A stretch of DNA of 64,000 bases from Synechococcus sp. J7-Johnson (GCF_024345795.1 NZ_JAGQBU010000009.1:1-64000), one strand, 5' to 3'. Counted from the first letter of the stretch, positions 8,612 to 18,170 are shown. Numbers and translations are program-made. The notes: generated from the letters alone by a model not told the origin.

Positions 8612-9516
8612 CACTCAAACTGGACGCTGCGCCGCTCCCTCATCAGCATCTGGCGCTGACGCTCGGCAAAACGCTGGCGGTCGCTGTCGCTGAAGCGGCT
8701 GAGGCAGTGGCGGCAGCTCACTCCCTCCACGTAGCTCTCCAGGGCGCGATCCTCTGGACCCAGGGGCAGACCGCAGGCGTGGCACTGGCTGTGGCTGCCG
8801 GGTTCGAGCCGGTGGTTGAGGGCCACGCGCCGATCGAACACGTAGCACTCGCCCTGCCAGCGGCTGCGGGCTTCGGGGATGTCTTCGAGATAGCGCAGGA
8901 TGCCGCCCTGCAGCTGGTGCACGCCGCTGAAGCCCTGCTGGCGCAGGTAGGCGGTGGCCTTCTCGCAGCGGATGCCGCCAGTGCAGAAGAGGGCCAGGCG
9001 CTCGGGCCGTCGCTCCTTCACCATGGGGCGCAGCTCCTTCTTCACCCAGGCCGGAAAGTCGCGGAAGCTTGCGGTGCCGGGATCGACTGCCCGATCGAAA
9101 CTGCCGATCGCGACCTCGTAGGCGTTGCGCGTGTCGATCACCAAGGTGGTGGGATCGTCAATCAACGCATTCCAGGCCTCGGGCGGCACGTTGGTGCCCG
9201 CCCCCTGGGTCGGATCGAGCCCCTCGATTCCAAGGGTGACGATCTCCCGCTTCAGGCGCACCTTGAGCCGATCAAAGCTGACGACGGTGCTCCAGCTGGT
9301 CTTCAGCTCCAATGCATCGAGGCCGGCGCCTGCCTGAAGCGCCGCCAGCAGGCTCTCGACCGCCGGTGGCGTGCCACTGATCGTGCCGTTCACCCCCTCC
9401 TGGGCCAGCAGCACCGTGCCATGAACTCCGGCGGCGCGGCCTAGCTGCTGCAGCCGTTCGCGCAGGGCGTGGAGGATGTCGGCGTTCAAAGACGCAAAAC
9501 GGTAGAAGGCCGTCAC
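8611..9516 (-). CDS. trhO: TrhO, rhodanese-type tRNA uridine hydroxylase
   Basis: A 301-residue member of the YceA/TrhO family, which forms 5-hydroxyuridine at position 34 of certain tRNAs using oxygen. The N-terminal acylphosphatase-like domain (LAQEGVNGTISGT) is followed by the rhodanese domain with VIDTRNAYEVAIGSFDRA and the active-site loop CTGGIRCEKATAYL (catalytic Cys about residue 180). A C-terminal zinc-finger-like segment has CHAC and CRHC pairs. The start is a GTG at 9516. It heads the minus-strand cassette, 40 bases downstream of bioB. Confidence 0.93.
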   Translation of the reverse strand: MTAFYRFASLNADILHALRERLQQLGRAAGVHGTVLLAQEGVNGTISGTPPAVESLLAALQAGAGLDALELKTSWSTVVSFDRLKVRLKREIVTLGIEGLDPTQGAGTNVPPEAWNALIDDPTTLVIDTRNAYEVAIGSFDRAVDPGTASFRDFPAWVKKELRPMVKERRPERLALFCTGGIRCEKATAYLRQQGFSGVHQLQGGILRYLEDIPEARSRWQGECYVFDRRVALNHRLEPGSHSQCHACGLPLGPEDRALESYVEGVSCRHCLSRFSDSDRQRFAERQRQMLMRERRSVQFE

Positions 9517-9556
9517 CTGCTGGACCGCTGCTGCTTCGCTCCGACCAGAGGCAGCC

Positions 9557-10558
9557 TCAACCAGGGGGCACCTCCAGGGCGTTCACCCCCGCTGCCGCCA
9601 GCAGCGCCCGGTCGGAGTCCACATCAGGGTTGCCGGTTGTGAGCAGGGTGTCGCCGTAGAAGATTGAATCAGCCCCCGCCTGCAGGCAGAGGATCTGGGC
9701 CTCCCGGCTGAGTTGTTCACGGCCGGCGCTCAGGCGCACCCGGCTGAAGGGCATCAGGATGCGTGCGGTGGCCACCATCCGCACCAGCTCAAGGGGGTCC
9801 ACCGGCTGCTGCTGCTCCAGCGGTGTGCCCTCCACCGCCACCAGGGCGTTGATCGGCACGCTCTCGGGATGGGGGTCGAGGCTGGCGAGCACCTGCAGCA
9901 GGCCGGCGCGATCGCTGGTGGTCTCCCCAAGGCCGATGATGCCGCCGCAGCAGAGTTTGATACCCGCCTGGCGGACCCGGGCCAACGTTTCCAGCCGCTC
10001 CTGATAGGTGCGTGTGGTGATGATCCGGTCGTAATGCTCCGGACTGGTGTCGAGATTGTGGTTGTAGGCAGTCAGACCAGCCGCCGCCAGGCGCTCGGCC
10101 TGAGCGTCGCTGAGCATGCCGGCGGTCACGCAGGCCTCCAGACCCAGCTCACGCACCCCGCGCACCATTGCCAGCATCGCCTCGAAGGGGGCGCCATCGC
10201 GGATGTCGCGCCAGGCCCAGCCCATGCAGAACCGATGGGCCCCCGCCGCCTTGGCGGCCCGGGCCCGCGCCAGCACAGGCTCCACCTCCAGCTCCGGCCG
10301 CCCGCTCACATCGCTGCTGTTATGCATCGACTGGGGGCAGTAGGCGCAGTCCTCCTCGCAACCGCCGGTCTTGACACTGAGCAGAGAAGCGAGCTGTACC
10401 CGGTAGCCCGGATTTGCGGCCCGGTGCACGGTCTGGGCTCGCCAGAGCAGGTCGATCAGCGGCATCTCCAGCAGCTCCTGGATCTCACCGCGGCTCCAGT
10501 CGTGGCGGAGGTCTGGGGCCGAAGCGGCGGCGGCCGAGGGGCGTGTCGTCGTGGTCAA
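9557..10558 (-). CDS. bioB: Biotin synthase
   Basis: A radical-SAM enzyme that inserts sulfur into dethiobiotin. The SAM cluster motif is [12 protein letters not shown], with further conserved blocks [34 protein letters not shown] and SAGREQL. The conserved protein starts only after the uppS stop, and the only start codon there is a TTG at 10558 (333 residues, normal length). An ATG further in would remove conserved sequence. The 28-base gap to uppS suggests a shared transcript. No other biotin gene is in the window. Confidence 0.95.
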   Translation of the reverse strand: MTTTTRPSAAAASAPDLRHDWSRGEIQELLEMPLIDLLWRAQTVHRAANPGYRVQLASLLSVKTGGCEEDCAYCPQSMHNSSDVSGRPELEVEPVLARARAAKAAGAHRFCMGWAWRDIRDGAPFEAMLAMVRGVRELGLEACVTAGMLSDAQAERLAAAGLTAYNHNLDTSPEHYDRIITTRTYQERLETLARVRQAGIKLCCGGIIGLGETTSDRAGLLQVLASLDPHPESVPINALVAVEGTPLEQQQPVDPLELVRMVATARILMPFSRVRLSAGREQLSREAQILCLQAGADSIFYGDTLLTTGNPDVDSDRALLAAAGVNALEVPPG

Positions 10559-10586
10559 AGGGGCAGGGAGTGGGAGAAGAGTGTGG

Positions 10587-11390
10587 TCAGGCGCTGGGGG
10601 GAAGCAGGGGCTCGACCCCCCCGAAGCGCCGTTGACGGCCCTGGTAATCCAGCACGGCCCGCAGCAGGGACTGCTCATTGAAATCGGGCCAGAGCACATC
10701 GGTGATGTGGATCTCGGCGTAGGCCAGTTGCCACAGCAGGAAATTGCTGATGCGGTACTCGCCGCTACTGCGGATCAGCAGATCGGGGTCCACCTCGCCT
10801 GCGGTGAGCAGCTCGGCCTCGAAGTGGGCCTCATCGATCGCCGCGGGGTCGAGTTCACCGCGGGCTGCACGTTCAGCCAGGCGCCTGGCCGCATGCACCA
10901 GCTCCCGCCGTCCGCCGTAGTTCGTGCAGACGTTGAAGTGGATGCCGGTGTTGGCTGCGGTGCGGGCCTCGGCGGCGGCAATGCGCTCCTGCAGCCCCTC
11001 CGGTAACTGCTCCAGGTCGCCCAGGAAGCGGATGCGCACCCGCTCGCGCTCCAGGGCCTGGAGTTCACGGGCGAGCACCCGCTCGAACAGGTGCATCAGG
11101 AAGGTCACTTCCTCGCCGGGCCGGTTCCAGTTCTCGGTGGAGAAGGCGTAGACGGTGAGGGCACCAATGCCCCAGTCGCTGCAGAGACGCAGGGTGCGCT
11201 TGAGGGCTTCCACTCCCTCGCGGTGCCCCATCATCCGCGGCAGGCAGCGCTGACGGGCCCATCGGCCGTTGCCATCCATGATCACGGCCACATGGGCCGG
11301 CAACCGGGCGGGATCCAGGCAGGCCGGCAGCAGCTCGGAGGGCTGGGCTGAAACCTGGATCGGGTCGGTGGTCGCCGGAGAGCGACTCAT
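10587..11390 (-). CDS. uppS: Isoprenyl (undecaprenyl) diphosphate synthase
   Basis: A 267-residue cis-prenyltransferase that makes the C55 lipid carrier for peptidoglycan and other glycans. Conserved elements are [13 protein letters not shown] (catalytic Asp), [33 protein letters not shown] and [22 protein letters not shown]. The ATG at 11390 overlaps the cdaA stop by 4 bases, so the two are co-translated. This places envelope-lipid synthesis in the same unit as cyclic di-AMP synthesis. Confidence 0.96.
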   Translation of the reverse strand: MSRSPATTDPIQVSAQPSELLPACLDPARLPAHVAVIMDGNGRWARQRCLPRMMGHREGVEALKRTLRLCSDWGIGALTVYAFSTENWNRPGEEVTFLMHLFERVLARELQALERERVRIRFLGDLEQLPEGLQERIAAAEARTAANTGIHFNVCTNYGGRRELVHAARRLAERAARGELDPAAIDEAHFEAELLTAGEVDPDLLIRSSGEYRISNFLLWQLAYAEIHITDVLWPDFNEQSLLRAVLDYQGRQRRFGGVEPLLPPSA

Positions 11391-12250
11391 GCGCGGGATT
11401 CGGGCGTGTCCTCGGCCACGGTACGTCCAGTGGGAAGCGTCACCACCGAACCTCCGGGACTCTTGGCCGGGGTTTTGGCGGAGGAGGGCGCCAGGGCGGC
11501 CGTCAGAAGCTCACGCAGACGACTGCTGGTGATCGGCCGTTCCAGCTTGCCCTGGCGGGCCAGAGAAAGGGTGCCGGTCTCCTCGGAGACCACTATGCAG
11601 AGGCAGCGATCGAAGCGTTCGGTGATGCCCAGGGCCGCCAGGTGGCGGGTGCCGTAGCGGGTGATGCCCTGGCGGGATAGGGGCAGGATCACCCCAGCCG
11701 AGAGGATCCGGCTGCCGCGAACGAGCAGGGCCCCATCGTGTAGGGGTGTATCGGCGGCGAACAGGTTCAGCACCAGATCCACCGAGAGCATGGCGTCGAG
11801 CTCGATGCCGGGGTTGAGAAAGTCTTCAGGGCGTAGATCGCTGCCCAGATCCACCAGGATCAAGGCGCCGCGGCGGCCCTGGGAGAGGAGTCCGGCCGCC
11901 TCAGTGAGCATCGCCACCGCGCCCGACATCTCCTGGTCGGCACCCTGGTTTCCCAGCAGCACGTCGAGGCGACCGGTGCCCAGCAGCTCCATCAGGCGCC
12001 TGAGCTCTCCCTGCCACAGGATCGCCAGGGCCAGGCTGCAGCCCAGCACCACTGCCTCCAGCAGGCGGGTGGTGAGGGGCAGGTTGGCGAAGCGCTGCAC
12101 GACCCAGACCAGGGCCACCAGAAACAGCCAGCCCCTCAGCAGCCAGAGAGTGCGCGATTCACGCACCCGGGCCAGCAAAAGCATCCCGAGAGCCGAGGCG
12201 AAGAGCAGATCCAGCAGCAGGCGCAGATCGAGGAGCCTCAGCCAGATCAC
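11387..12250 (-). CDS. cdaA: Diadenylate cyclase (CdaA type)
   Basis: A 287-residue membrane-bound enzyme that makes cyclic di-AMP from two ATP. About three hydrophobic helices occupy residues 1-80. The DAC domain follows, with the active-site DGA ([12 protein letters not shown], about residue 170) and [12 protein letters not shown], the counterpart of the usual RHR motif, here reading RHL. The C-terminus is a Pro/Ser/Thr-rich tail. The start is a GTG at 12250. It follows lysA by 20 bases and overlaps uppS. The matching degrading enzyme is encoded at 54162-56255. Confidence 0.94.
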   Translation of the reverse strand: MIWLRLLDLRLLLDLLFASALGMLLLARVRESRTLWLLRGWLFLVALVWVVQRFANLPLTTRLLEAVVLGCSLALAILWQGELRRLMELLGTGRLDVLLGNQGADQEMSGAVAMLTEAAGLLSQGRRGALILVDLGSDLRPEDFLNPGIELDAMLSVDLVLNLFAADTPLHDGALLVRGSRILSAGVILPLSRQGITRYGTRHLAALGITERFDRCLCIVVSEETGTLSLARQGKLERPITSSRLRELLTAALAPSSAKTPAKSPGGSVVTLPTGRTVAEDTPESRA

Positions 12251-12270
12251 AGATCCCTACAGCACTTGAT

Positions 12271-13695
12271 TCATGGTATCTGCCGAAAACGTTCTGGCAG
12301 GACGTCGTGGAGCAGCAGTTCGTCTGGTCGCTCCCGCCGCTGCACCAGCTCCGCCTCACCCCCATGCACCAGCACTGCCGCGGGTCTGGGGATGCGGTTG
12401 TAGTTCGACGCCATCGAGGCGTTGTAGGCGCCTGTGGCGAAGACCACTAGCAGGTCGCCGCTGCTGCTGGGGGGCAGGGCCAGGTCCTTGAGCAGGACGT
12501 CGCCGGATTCGCAGTGCTTGCCTGCCACGGTGACCGTTTCCGTGGCAACGGCCATGGGCCGCTCCGCCAGTACCGCCGTATAGCTCGACTGATACGTGAT
12601 CGGCCGGGGGTTGTCGCTCATCCCCCCATCAACCGAGAGGTAGGTGCGCAGGCCGGGGATCTGCTTGCGGCTGCCGATCGTGTACAGCGTGAGGCCGGCC
12701 GTAGCCACCAGGGAGCGGCCGGGTTCGCAGAGCAGGCGGGGCAGCTCGAGATCCCTCTCGCGGCAGGCGTGCACCACGGCCTCCGCCACCCCCTTCACCC
12801 ACTCCTCGATGGTCGGTGGATCATCGGAGGCCACGTAGCGGATGCCAAGGCCGCCGCCCACGTTCAGATCACGCACGGGATGGCCGAGGGAGCGGGCCAG
12901 GGCCAGGGCATCGGCCATCACCCCGGCCAGATCCCGGTGGGGTTGGAGTTCGAAGATCTGGGAGCCTATGTGGGCATGCAGGCCCGTGAGGCGGGCCCAG
13001 GGGCACCCGGCCAGACGGCGCAGCACCGGCTCCAGCTGGTCGGGGTCGAAGCCGAACTTGCTGTCGAGGTGGCCGGTGCGGATGTACTCGTGGGTGTGGC
13101 ACTCGATGCCGGGAGTGAAGCGCAACATCAGGGGCACCACGCGGCCGGCGGCCGGGGCGAGCTCGGCGAGGCGCTCCAGGTCATGGTCGTTGTCCACCAC
13201 CACGGTCACGCCGTGGGCCACCGCCAGGGAGAGCTCCTCATCCGACTTGTTGTTGCCGTGGAGAACGATCCGCTCCGGCGGCATGCCCCCCTGCAGGGCA
13301 GTCAGCAGCTCACCCTCTGAGACCGCATCGAGGCCGAGACCTTCAGAGGCCACCAGGGCACTCAGCACCAGGCTGCTGTTGGCCTTGGATGCGTAGAGCG
13401 CCAGAGATGGCCCTGGGTAGTGGGCGGCGAGAGCCTCTCGGTAGGCCCGACAGCTGGCTCGCAGGGTGGCCTCATCGAGCACATAAAGGGGTGTGTCGTA
13501 GCGGCGAGCCAGTTCGCCGAGATCACAACCACCCACCTGGAGCCTTTCGCGGGCGTCGAGGCTCGTGGTGAGTGGGGTGAGGTTGCGGTTGGGACTGAGC
13601 GGATCGGCGTTCGACTCGAAGGGGCGTGTCGCCGGCCTGGGCGAGGGCACGCTGCCAACGGCCTGATCTGCCGGGGTGACGGGAGAGACTGTCAT
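12271..13695 (-). CDS. lysA: Diaminopimelate decarboxylase
   Basis: A 474-residue PLP enzyme of alanine-racemase fold that converts meso-diaminopimelate to lysine. The PLP lysine is in LYASKANSS (about residue 100). Other conserved blocks are VSEGELLTAL, HGNNKS, SKFGFD, GLHAHIGSQI, NVGGGLGIRY, CEPGRSLVA and ATGAYNASMASNYN. Three in-frame ATG codons occur at 13704, 13701 and 13695; the last is chosen because AAGGA lies at ideal spacing before it. An N-terminal extension of about 45 residues is low complexity. It is divergent from rimI across 44 bases. Confidence 0.95.
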   Translation of the reverse strand: MTVSPVTPADQAVGSVPSPRPATRPFESNADPLSPNRNLTPLTTSLDARERLQVGGCDLGELARRYDTPLYVLDEATLRASCRAYREALAAHYPGPSLALYASKANSSLVLSALVASEGLGLDAVSEGELLTALQGGMPPERIVLHGNNKSDEELSLAVAHGVTVVVDNDHDLERLAELAPAAGRVVPLMLRFTPGIECHTHEYIRTGHLDSKFGFDPDQLEPVLRRLAGCPWARLTGLHAHIGSQIFELQPHRDLAGVMADALALARSLGHPVRDLNVGGGLGIRYVASDDPPTIEEWVKGVAEAVVHACRERDLELPRLLCEPGRSLVATAGLTLYTIGSRKQIPGLRTYLSVDGGMSDNPRPITYQSSYTAVLAERPMAVATETVTVAGKHCESGDVLLKDLALPPSSSGDLLVVFATGAYNASMASNYNRIPRPAAVLVHGGEAELVQRRERPDELLLHDVLPERFRQIP

Positions 13696-13739
13696 CGGCA
13701 TCATCCTTGGGCTGTGTCCTGTAGACCCCAATCGTAAGG

Positions 13740-14216
13740 ATGAGCATCGAAGGGGCTGGGCCGATCGAGCTGAGCACCCAGCGTCTGGCTCCAGGCCATG
13801 CGGGCGCATGCCACGAGCTCGATCAGCTCTGCCGGCCTCAGGGTTGGGACCTGCAGCAGTGGAGCCAGGAGCTGGAGGGAAGCGGGCGCAACGTGCTCGG
13901 GGTGTTTCACGGCTGCGCACTGGTGGCGGTGGGCAGCAGCTGGCTGATCCTCGATGAGCTGCAGATCCTGCTGCTGCTGGTGCACCCCGGGCATCGCCGC
14001 ATCGGCCTGGCCAGCATGGTTCTGAATGAACTGATGCAGGACGGGCGTGAGCGCGGCGCCAGCGGGGCCAGCCTGGAGGTGGCGGTTGGCAACACGGCCG
14101 CGCTTGGGCTCTACGGCTCGCTCGGATTTCGCTGCACCGGCCGCCGTCGCGGTTACTACCGCGATGGGCAGGACGCTCTGATCCAATGGCGCCAACTCGA
14201 TGACACAACTGGATAG
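13740..14216 (+). CDS. rimI: Ribosomal protein S18 alanine N-acetyltransferase (RimI-like)
   Basis: A 158-residue GNAT protein. The acetyl-CoA loop is HPGHRRIGLASMVLNELM (RRxGxA form), and the C-terminal pattern LEVAVGNTAALGLYGSLGFRCTGRRRGYYRDG is characteristic of RimI. RimI acetylates the N-terminus of S18; in cyanobacteria the substrate may be broader. The ATG at 13740 directly follows TAAGG. Its stop codon lies inside an 11-bp inverted repeat (14199-14226). Confidence 0.85.
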   Translation: MSIEGAGPIELSTQRLAPGHAGACHELDQLCRPQGWDLQQWSQELEGSGRNVLGVFHGCALVAVGSSWLILDELQILLLLVHPGHRRIGLASMVLNELMQDGRERGASGASLEVAVGNTAALGLYGSLGFRCTGRRRGYYRDGQDALIQWRQLDDTTG

Positions 14217-14226
14217 TTGTGTCATC
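14199..14226 (+). terminator. Hairpin overlapping the rimI stop codon
   Basis: GATGACACAAC (14199-14209) and GTTGTGTCATC (14216-14226) are perfect 11-bp complements around a 6-base loop, TGGATA. The rimI TAG (14214-14216) lies at the loop/right arm junction. There is no T-tract after the stem, so a classical intrinsic terminator is not fully supported. It may act as a transcript end or 3' stabiliser. Confidence 0.55.
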
Positions 14227-14352
14227 GCTGACTGCAACACCAATCACTGGCGATCACGGAGGTACGGATTGCCGCCATTTGTTGATGCGTAAGGCCGTAC
14301 GAATCCAGCCTCCTATGTGTGGTGATCGAGGCGCTCGATCCCTGCTGTTGCA

Positions 14353-14383
14353 GTGATTCTGCCCGAATTGAAGGCAGAATCAC
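14353..14383. promoter_or_regulatory. Inverted repeat in the clpC leader
   Basis: GTGATTCTGCC (14353-14363) and GGCAGAATCAC (14373-14383) are a perfect 11-bp inverted repeat with a 9-base spacer, 52 bases before the clpC ATG. It could be a repressor operator or an RNA hairpin in the 5' untranslated region. A second short hairpin (GATCGAG at 14324-14330 with CTCGATC at 14334-14340) stands just before it. Confidence 0.55.
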
Positions 14384-14434
14384 GCACACCCTCTCAGCCC
14401 TGATAGGTTGGTGTGACTTGCACAGGCACCGCAG

Positions 14435-17005
14435 ATGTTCGAGCGGTTTACCGAGAAGGCCATCAAGGTGATCATGCTGGCCCAGGAAGAGGCCCGAAGG
14501 CTGGGCCACAACTTCGTGGGCACTGAGCAGATCCTGCTGGGTCTGATCGGTGAGGGAACTGGTGTGGCCGCCAAGGTGCTCAAGTCGATGGGTGTCAACC
14601 TCAAGGACGCACGTGTCGAGGTGGAGAAGATCATCGGCCGCGGTTCCGGATTCGTGGCCGTTGAAATTCCGTTCACGCCTCGAGCCAAACGCGTACTGGA
14701 GCTCTCTCTGGAAGAGGCCCGTCAGCTCGGGCACAACTACATCGGAACTGAGCACCTGCTGCTGGGCCTGATCCGGGAAGGTGAGGGCGTTGCCGCTCGC
14801 GTTCTGGAGAATCTCGGGGTCGATCTGGCCAAGGTGCGCACCCAGGTGATCCGGATGCTTGGTGAAACCGCAGAGGTCACCGCTGGTGGCGGCGGCAGCA
14901 AGGGCTCCACCAAAACCCCCACACTCGACGAATTCGGCAGCAACCTCACCCAGCTGGCAGCCGAGGGCAAGCTTGATCCCGTGGTGGGTCGCCAGAACGA
15001 GATTGATCGGGTTGTGCAGATCCTCGGTCGGCGCACCAAGAACAACCCTGTGCTGATCGGTGAACCCGGCGTCGGCAAGACCGCCCTCGCTGAAGGGCTT
15101 GCCCAGCGCATCGTGGTCGGCGAAGTTCCCGACATCCTGGAAGACAAGCGGGTCCTCACCCTCGATATCGGCCTGCTGGTGGCCGGCACCAAGTACAGGG
15201 GTGAATTTGAGGAGCGCCTCAAGAAAATCATGGAAGAGATCCGGGGCGCGGGCAACGTGATCCTGGTGATCGATGAGGTGCACACCCTGATCGGTGCCGG
15301 TGCTGCTGAAGGGGCGATCGACGCAGCCAACATCCTCAAGCCGGCTTTGGCCCGAGGTGAACTGCAGTGCATCGGTGCCACCACTCTGGATGAATACCGA
15401 AAGCACATTGAGCGCGATGCAGCTCTCGAGCGCCGTTTCCAGCCTGTGATGGTCGGCGAGCCCTCCGTGCTCGACACCATTGAGATCCTCAAAGGGTTGC
15501 GCGAGCGCTATGAGCAGCACCATCGCCTGAAAATCAGCGATGAAGCCTTGGTGGCAGCAGCCACCCTCGGTGATCGCTACATCTCCGATCGCTTCCTGCC
15601 CGACAAGGCCATCGATCTTGTCGATGAAGCCGGCAGCCGCGTGCGCCTGTTGAACTCCAAGCTGCCTCCTGCGGCAAAGGAGCTCGACAAGCAACTGCGG
15701 GCCATTCAGAAGCAGAAAGAAGATTCCGTTCGCCAGCAGGATTTCGGCAAGGCTGGCGAACTGCGCGACAAGGAAGTGGAATTGCGCGATCAGATCCGCT
15801 CAATCCTTCAGGCCCGTCGGGATGAGGAGCCGGCGGTCTCAACCGCTGTCGCAGGATCCGCCGAGGCGTTGGCCGAGGCCGAGGTCAATACCGCAGCCGA
15901 CAATGCCCTGGCTTCCTCCAGCAGCGAACGCCATCCGGTTGTCACCGAAGAGGATATCGCCCAGATCGTGGCCTCCTGGACAGGTGTTCCCGTTCAGAAG
16001 CTCACCGAGAGCGAATCGGTGAAGCTGCTGAACATGGAAGAGACCCTGCACCAGCGCCTGATCGGCCAGGATGAGGCTGTCAGGGCGGTGTCCAAGGCGA
16101 TCCGCCGCGCCCGGGTGGGCCTGAAGAACCCCAACCGCCCGATCGCCAGCTTCATCTTCTCCGGCCCTACTGGCGTGGGCAAAACAGAGCTCACCAAGTC
16201 CCTGGCCGCCTATTTCTTCGGCAGCGAGGAGGCGATGATCCGCCTCGACATGTCCGAGTTCATGGAGCGCCACACCGTCAGCAAACTGATCGGTTCGCCC
16301 CCTGGTTATGTGGGATTCAATGAAGGCGGACAGCTCACTGAGGCCGTGCGCCGTCGTCCCTATACCGTGGTGCTCTTCGATGAGATCGAGAAAGCTCACC
16401 CCGATGTCTTCAATCTGCTGCTGCAGCTCCTCGAAGACGGTCGACTGACTGATTCGAAAGGCCGCACAGTGGATTTCAAGAACACTCTCATCATCATGAC
16501 GTCGAACATCGGTTCGAAGGTGATTGAAAAAGGTGGCGGTGGCCTCGGTTTTGAATTCTCCGGCGCCGCCGTGGAGGAAACTCAGTACAACCGCATCCGT
16601 TCCTTGGTCAACGAGGAGCTCAAGCAGTACTTCCGTCCTGAGTTTCTCAACCGTCTTGATGAAATCATCGTCTTCCGGCAACTGAGCCGCGACGAGGTCA
16701 AAGAGATCGCCGAGATCATGCTTCGCGAAGTGTTCGGGCGCATGCAGGAGAAAGGCATCGGCCTCTCAGTCACCGAGGCCTTCAAGGAGCGCCTTGTTGA
16801 AGAGGGCTACAACCCCAGCTACGGCGCCCGTCCCCTGCGCCGGGCCGTGATGCGTCTGCTTGAAGACTCCCTGGCTGAGGAATTCCTCTCCGGGCGTCTG
16901 AAGGAGGGTGATTCGGCCCTGGTCGATGTCAACGACGAGAAGCAGGTGGTGATTCGCCACCAGACCGTGGTTGCGGAGCCGGAACTGGCCGGTGCCAGCG
17001 TCTGA
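14435..17005 (+). CDS. clpC: ATP-dependent Clp protease ATP-binding subunit ClpC
   Basis: An 856-residue HSP100 unfoldase that feeds proteins to ClpP. Two Clp_N repeats lie within residues 1-145 ([15 protein letters not shown] and [15 protein letters not shown]). The first AAA domain has Walker A GEPGVGKT (about 208) and Walker [16 protein letters not shown]-type coiled segment (residues about 425-460, [15 protein letters not shown]) is the ClpC hallmark. The second AAA domain has GPTGVGKT (about 579) and [11 protein letters not shown]. The length is normal for cyanobacterial ClpC. The gene has a 208-base hairpin-rich upstream region. Confidence 0.98.
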   Translation: MFERFTEKAIKVIMLAQEEARRLGHNFVGTEQILLGLIGEGTGVAAKVLKSMGVNLKDARVEVEKIIGRGSGFVAVEIPFTPRAKRVLELSLEEARQLGHNYIGTEHLLLGLIREGEGVAARVLENLGVDLAKVRTQVIRMLGETAEVTAGGGGSKGSTKTPTLDEFGSNLTQLAAEGKLDPVVGRQNEIDRVVQILGRRTKNNPVLIGEPGVGKTALAEGLAQRIVVGEVPDILEDKRVLTLDIGLLVAGTKYRGEFEERLKKIMEEIRGAGNVILVIDEVHTLIGAGAAEGAIDAANILKPALARGELQCIGATTLDEYRKHIERDAALERRFQPVMVGEPSVLDTIEILKGLRERYEQHHRLKISDEALVAAATLGDRYISDRFLPDKAIDLVDEAGSRVRLLNSKLPPAAKELDKQLRAIQKQKEDSVRQQDFGKAGELRDKEVELRDQIRSILQARRDEEPAVSTAVAGSAEALAEAEVNTAADNALASSSSERHPVVTEEDIAQIVASWTGVPVQKLTESESVKLLNMEETLHQRLIGQDEAVRAVSKAIRRARVGLKNPNRPIASFIFSGPTGVGKTELTKSLAAYFFGSEEAMIRLDMSEFMERHTVSKLIGSPPGYVGFNEGGQLTEAVRRRPYTVVLFDEIEKAHPDVFNLLLQLLEDGRLTDSKGRTVDFKNTLIIMTSNIGSKVIEKGGGGLGFEFSGAAVEETQYNRIRSLVNEELKQYFRPEFLNRLDEIIVFRQLSRDEVKEIAEIMLREVFGRMQEKGIGLSVTEAFKERLVEEGYNPSYGARPLRRAVMRLLEDSLAEEFLSGRLKEGDSALVDVNDEKQVVIRHQTVVAEPELAGASV

Positions 17006-17012
17006 CGCCTCG

Positions 17013-18170
17013 ATGGTGACAGCTATCAGTCAGCACGCGATTGCCCCCGCCCGCCTGGTGCGGGGGCCTTCCGCATGGTCGTCTTCCTTCGACTCGCTTC
17101 CCTCCCTCTGCCGCCGGCCGATGCTGCTGGGCCGCAGCCCCGCTACAGCTCACCTGCGCAAACAAGCTTGCGCGGATCTGCTGTATCTGGGTCTTGAGCC
17201 TCTTGCGGCCAACCTTCTGTTCGACTGCTGTGAGCACGATCTCCAGCGCCTTGCGGCAGAAGCCCAGGCCGGCCGCTGTGATGGAGTGATTGCGATGGGG
17301 GGGGGCAAGGTGCTCGATGCGGGCAAATTGCTGGCCCATCGCCTCGGCCTGTCGTGCATCACCGTGCCTACCAGTGCCGCCACCTGCGCCGGCTGGACAG
17401 CCCTGGCCAACCTCTATTCGGCGGAAGGAGCCTTTCGCTCCGATGTGGCCCTCGATCGTTGCCCCGACCTGTTGATCTTCGATCACGATCTGGTGCTGCA
17501 AGCTCCTGGGCACACCCTTGCCAGCGGCATCGCAGATGCCATCGCCAAGTGGTATGAGGCTTCAGTGAGCAGTGGCGCCAGTGGTGACGGGCTGGTGCAG
17601 CAGGCGGTGCAGCAGGCCCGCGTCCTGCGTGATCAACTGCTGCTGGAAGCTGAAGCCGCCCTGGCAGAGCCCGGTGGCGAAGCCTGGGTGCGGGTGGCTG
17701 AGGCCGCAGCTCTCACTGCCGGCCTGATCGGGGGCCTTGGTGGTGCCCGCTGTCGCACCGTGGCCGCTCACGCTGTCCACAACGGACTCACCCAGCTGCC
17801 CGCCTGCCACCACCTTCTCCATGGTGAAAAGGTGGGCTTCGGCGTTCTCGCCCAGTTACGTCTGGAGGAGCTTCTCGGTGGCCACCGCCTGGCCAGCCAG
17901 GCCCGTCGTCAGCTGATCCCCTTCTTCAGGGCCCTGGGTCTGCCTGTGAGTCTCGAGGATCTCGGCCTCGCCGAGGCCAGCCTCAACGACCTCAACACTG
18001 TCTGCTCCTTCGCCGTTCAGCCAGGCTCAGATCTTCACCACTTGCCCTTCGCCGTAAGCGCCAACGACCTGTTGACCGCCATGGTGAGCACCATGGCGGA
18101 GTCACGTCAGGTTGAATTCATTTCAGCTCCCTGCGCCGAGACCAGCCGTTGTCCTGAGAGCAGTCCTTGA
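17013..18170 (+). CDS. Glycerol-dehydrogenase-like iron-containing alcohol dehydrogenase
   Basis: A 385-residue protein of the GldA-like/DHQS-like fold. The dinucleotide motif is GVIAMGGGKVLDAGKLLA (about residue 90), followed by TVPTSAATCAGWTALAN, SGIADAIAKWYE and the metal-binding histidines in AAHAVHNGLTQLP and HGEKVGFGVL. The substrate is not known; picocyanobacterial homologues are annotated only by family. The ATG at 17013 is 7 bases after the clpC stop and keeps the conserved N-terminal AIAPARLVRG segment. An 8-bp GC hairpin (17043-17067) lies inside the first codons and could end clpC transcripts. The stop overlaps the TTG of the next gene. Confidence 0.82.
   Translation: MVTAISQHAIAPARLVRGPSAWSSSFDSLPSLCRRPMLLGRSPATAHLRKQACADLLYLGLEPLAANLLFDCCEHDLQRLAAEAQAGRCDGVIAMGGGKVLDAGKLLAHRLGLSCITVPTSAATCAGWTALANLYSAEGAFRSDVALDRCPDLLIFDHDLVLQAPGHTLASGIADAIAKWYEASVSSGASGDGLVQQAVQQARVLRDQLLLEAEAALAEPGGEAWVRVAEAAALTAGLIGGLGGARCRTVAAHAVHNGLTQLPACHHLLHGEKVGFGVLAQLRLEELLGGHRLASQARRQLIPFFRALGLPVSLEDLGLAEASLNDLNTVCSFAVQPGSDLHHLPFAVSANDLLTAMVSTMAESRQVEFISAPCAETSRCPESSP
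17043..17067 (+). terminator. GC-rich hairpin after clpC, inside the next gene
   Basis: GCCCCCGC (17043-17050) and GCGGGGGC (17060-17067) form an 8-bp all-GC stem with a 9-base loop, 38 bases after the clpC stop. It is followed by CTTCCGC, without a T-tract. It could attenuate read-through from clpC, but it lies within codons 11-19 of the dehydrogenase, so it may be coincidental coding sequence. Confidence 0.3.

Noticed and set aside
13696-14247. N-terminal extension of lysA to 14247
   Set aside because: It lies antisense to rimI and adds no conserved residues; ATG 13695 has a good ribosome binding site.
14222-15694. 490-codon open frame antisense to clpC
   Set aside because: High-GC shadow of clpC; no protein-like motifs and the sense strand is unambiguous ClpC.
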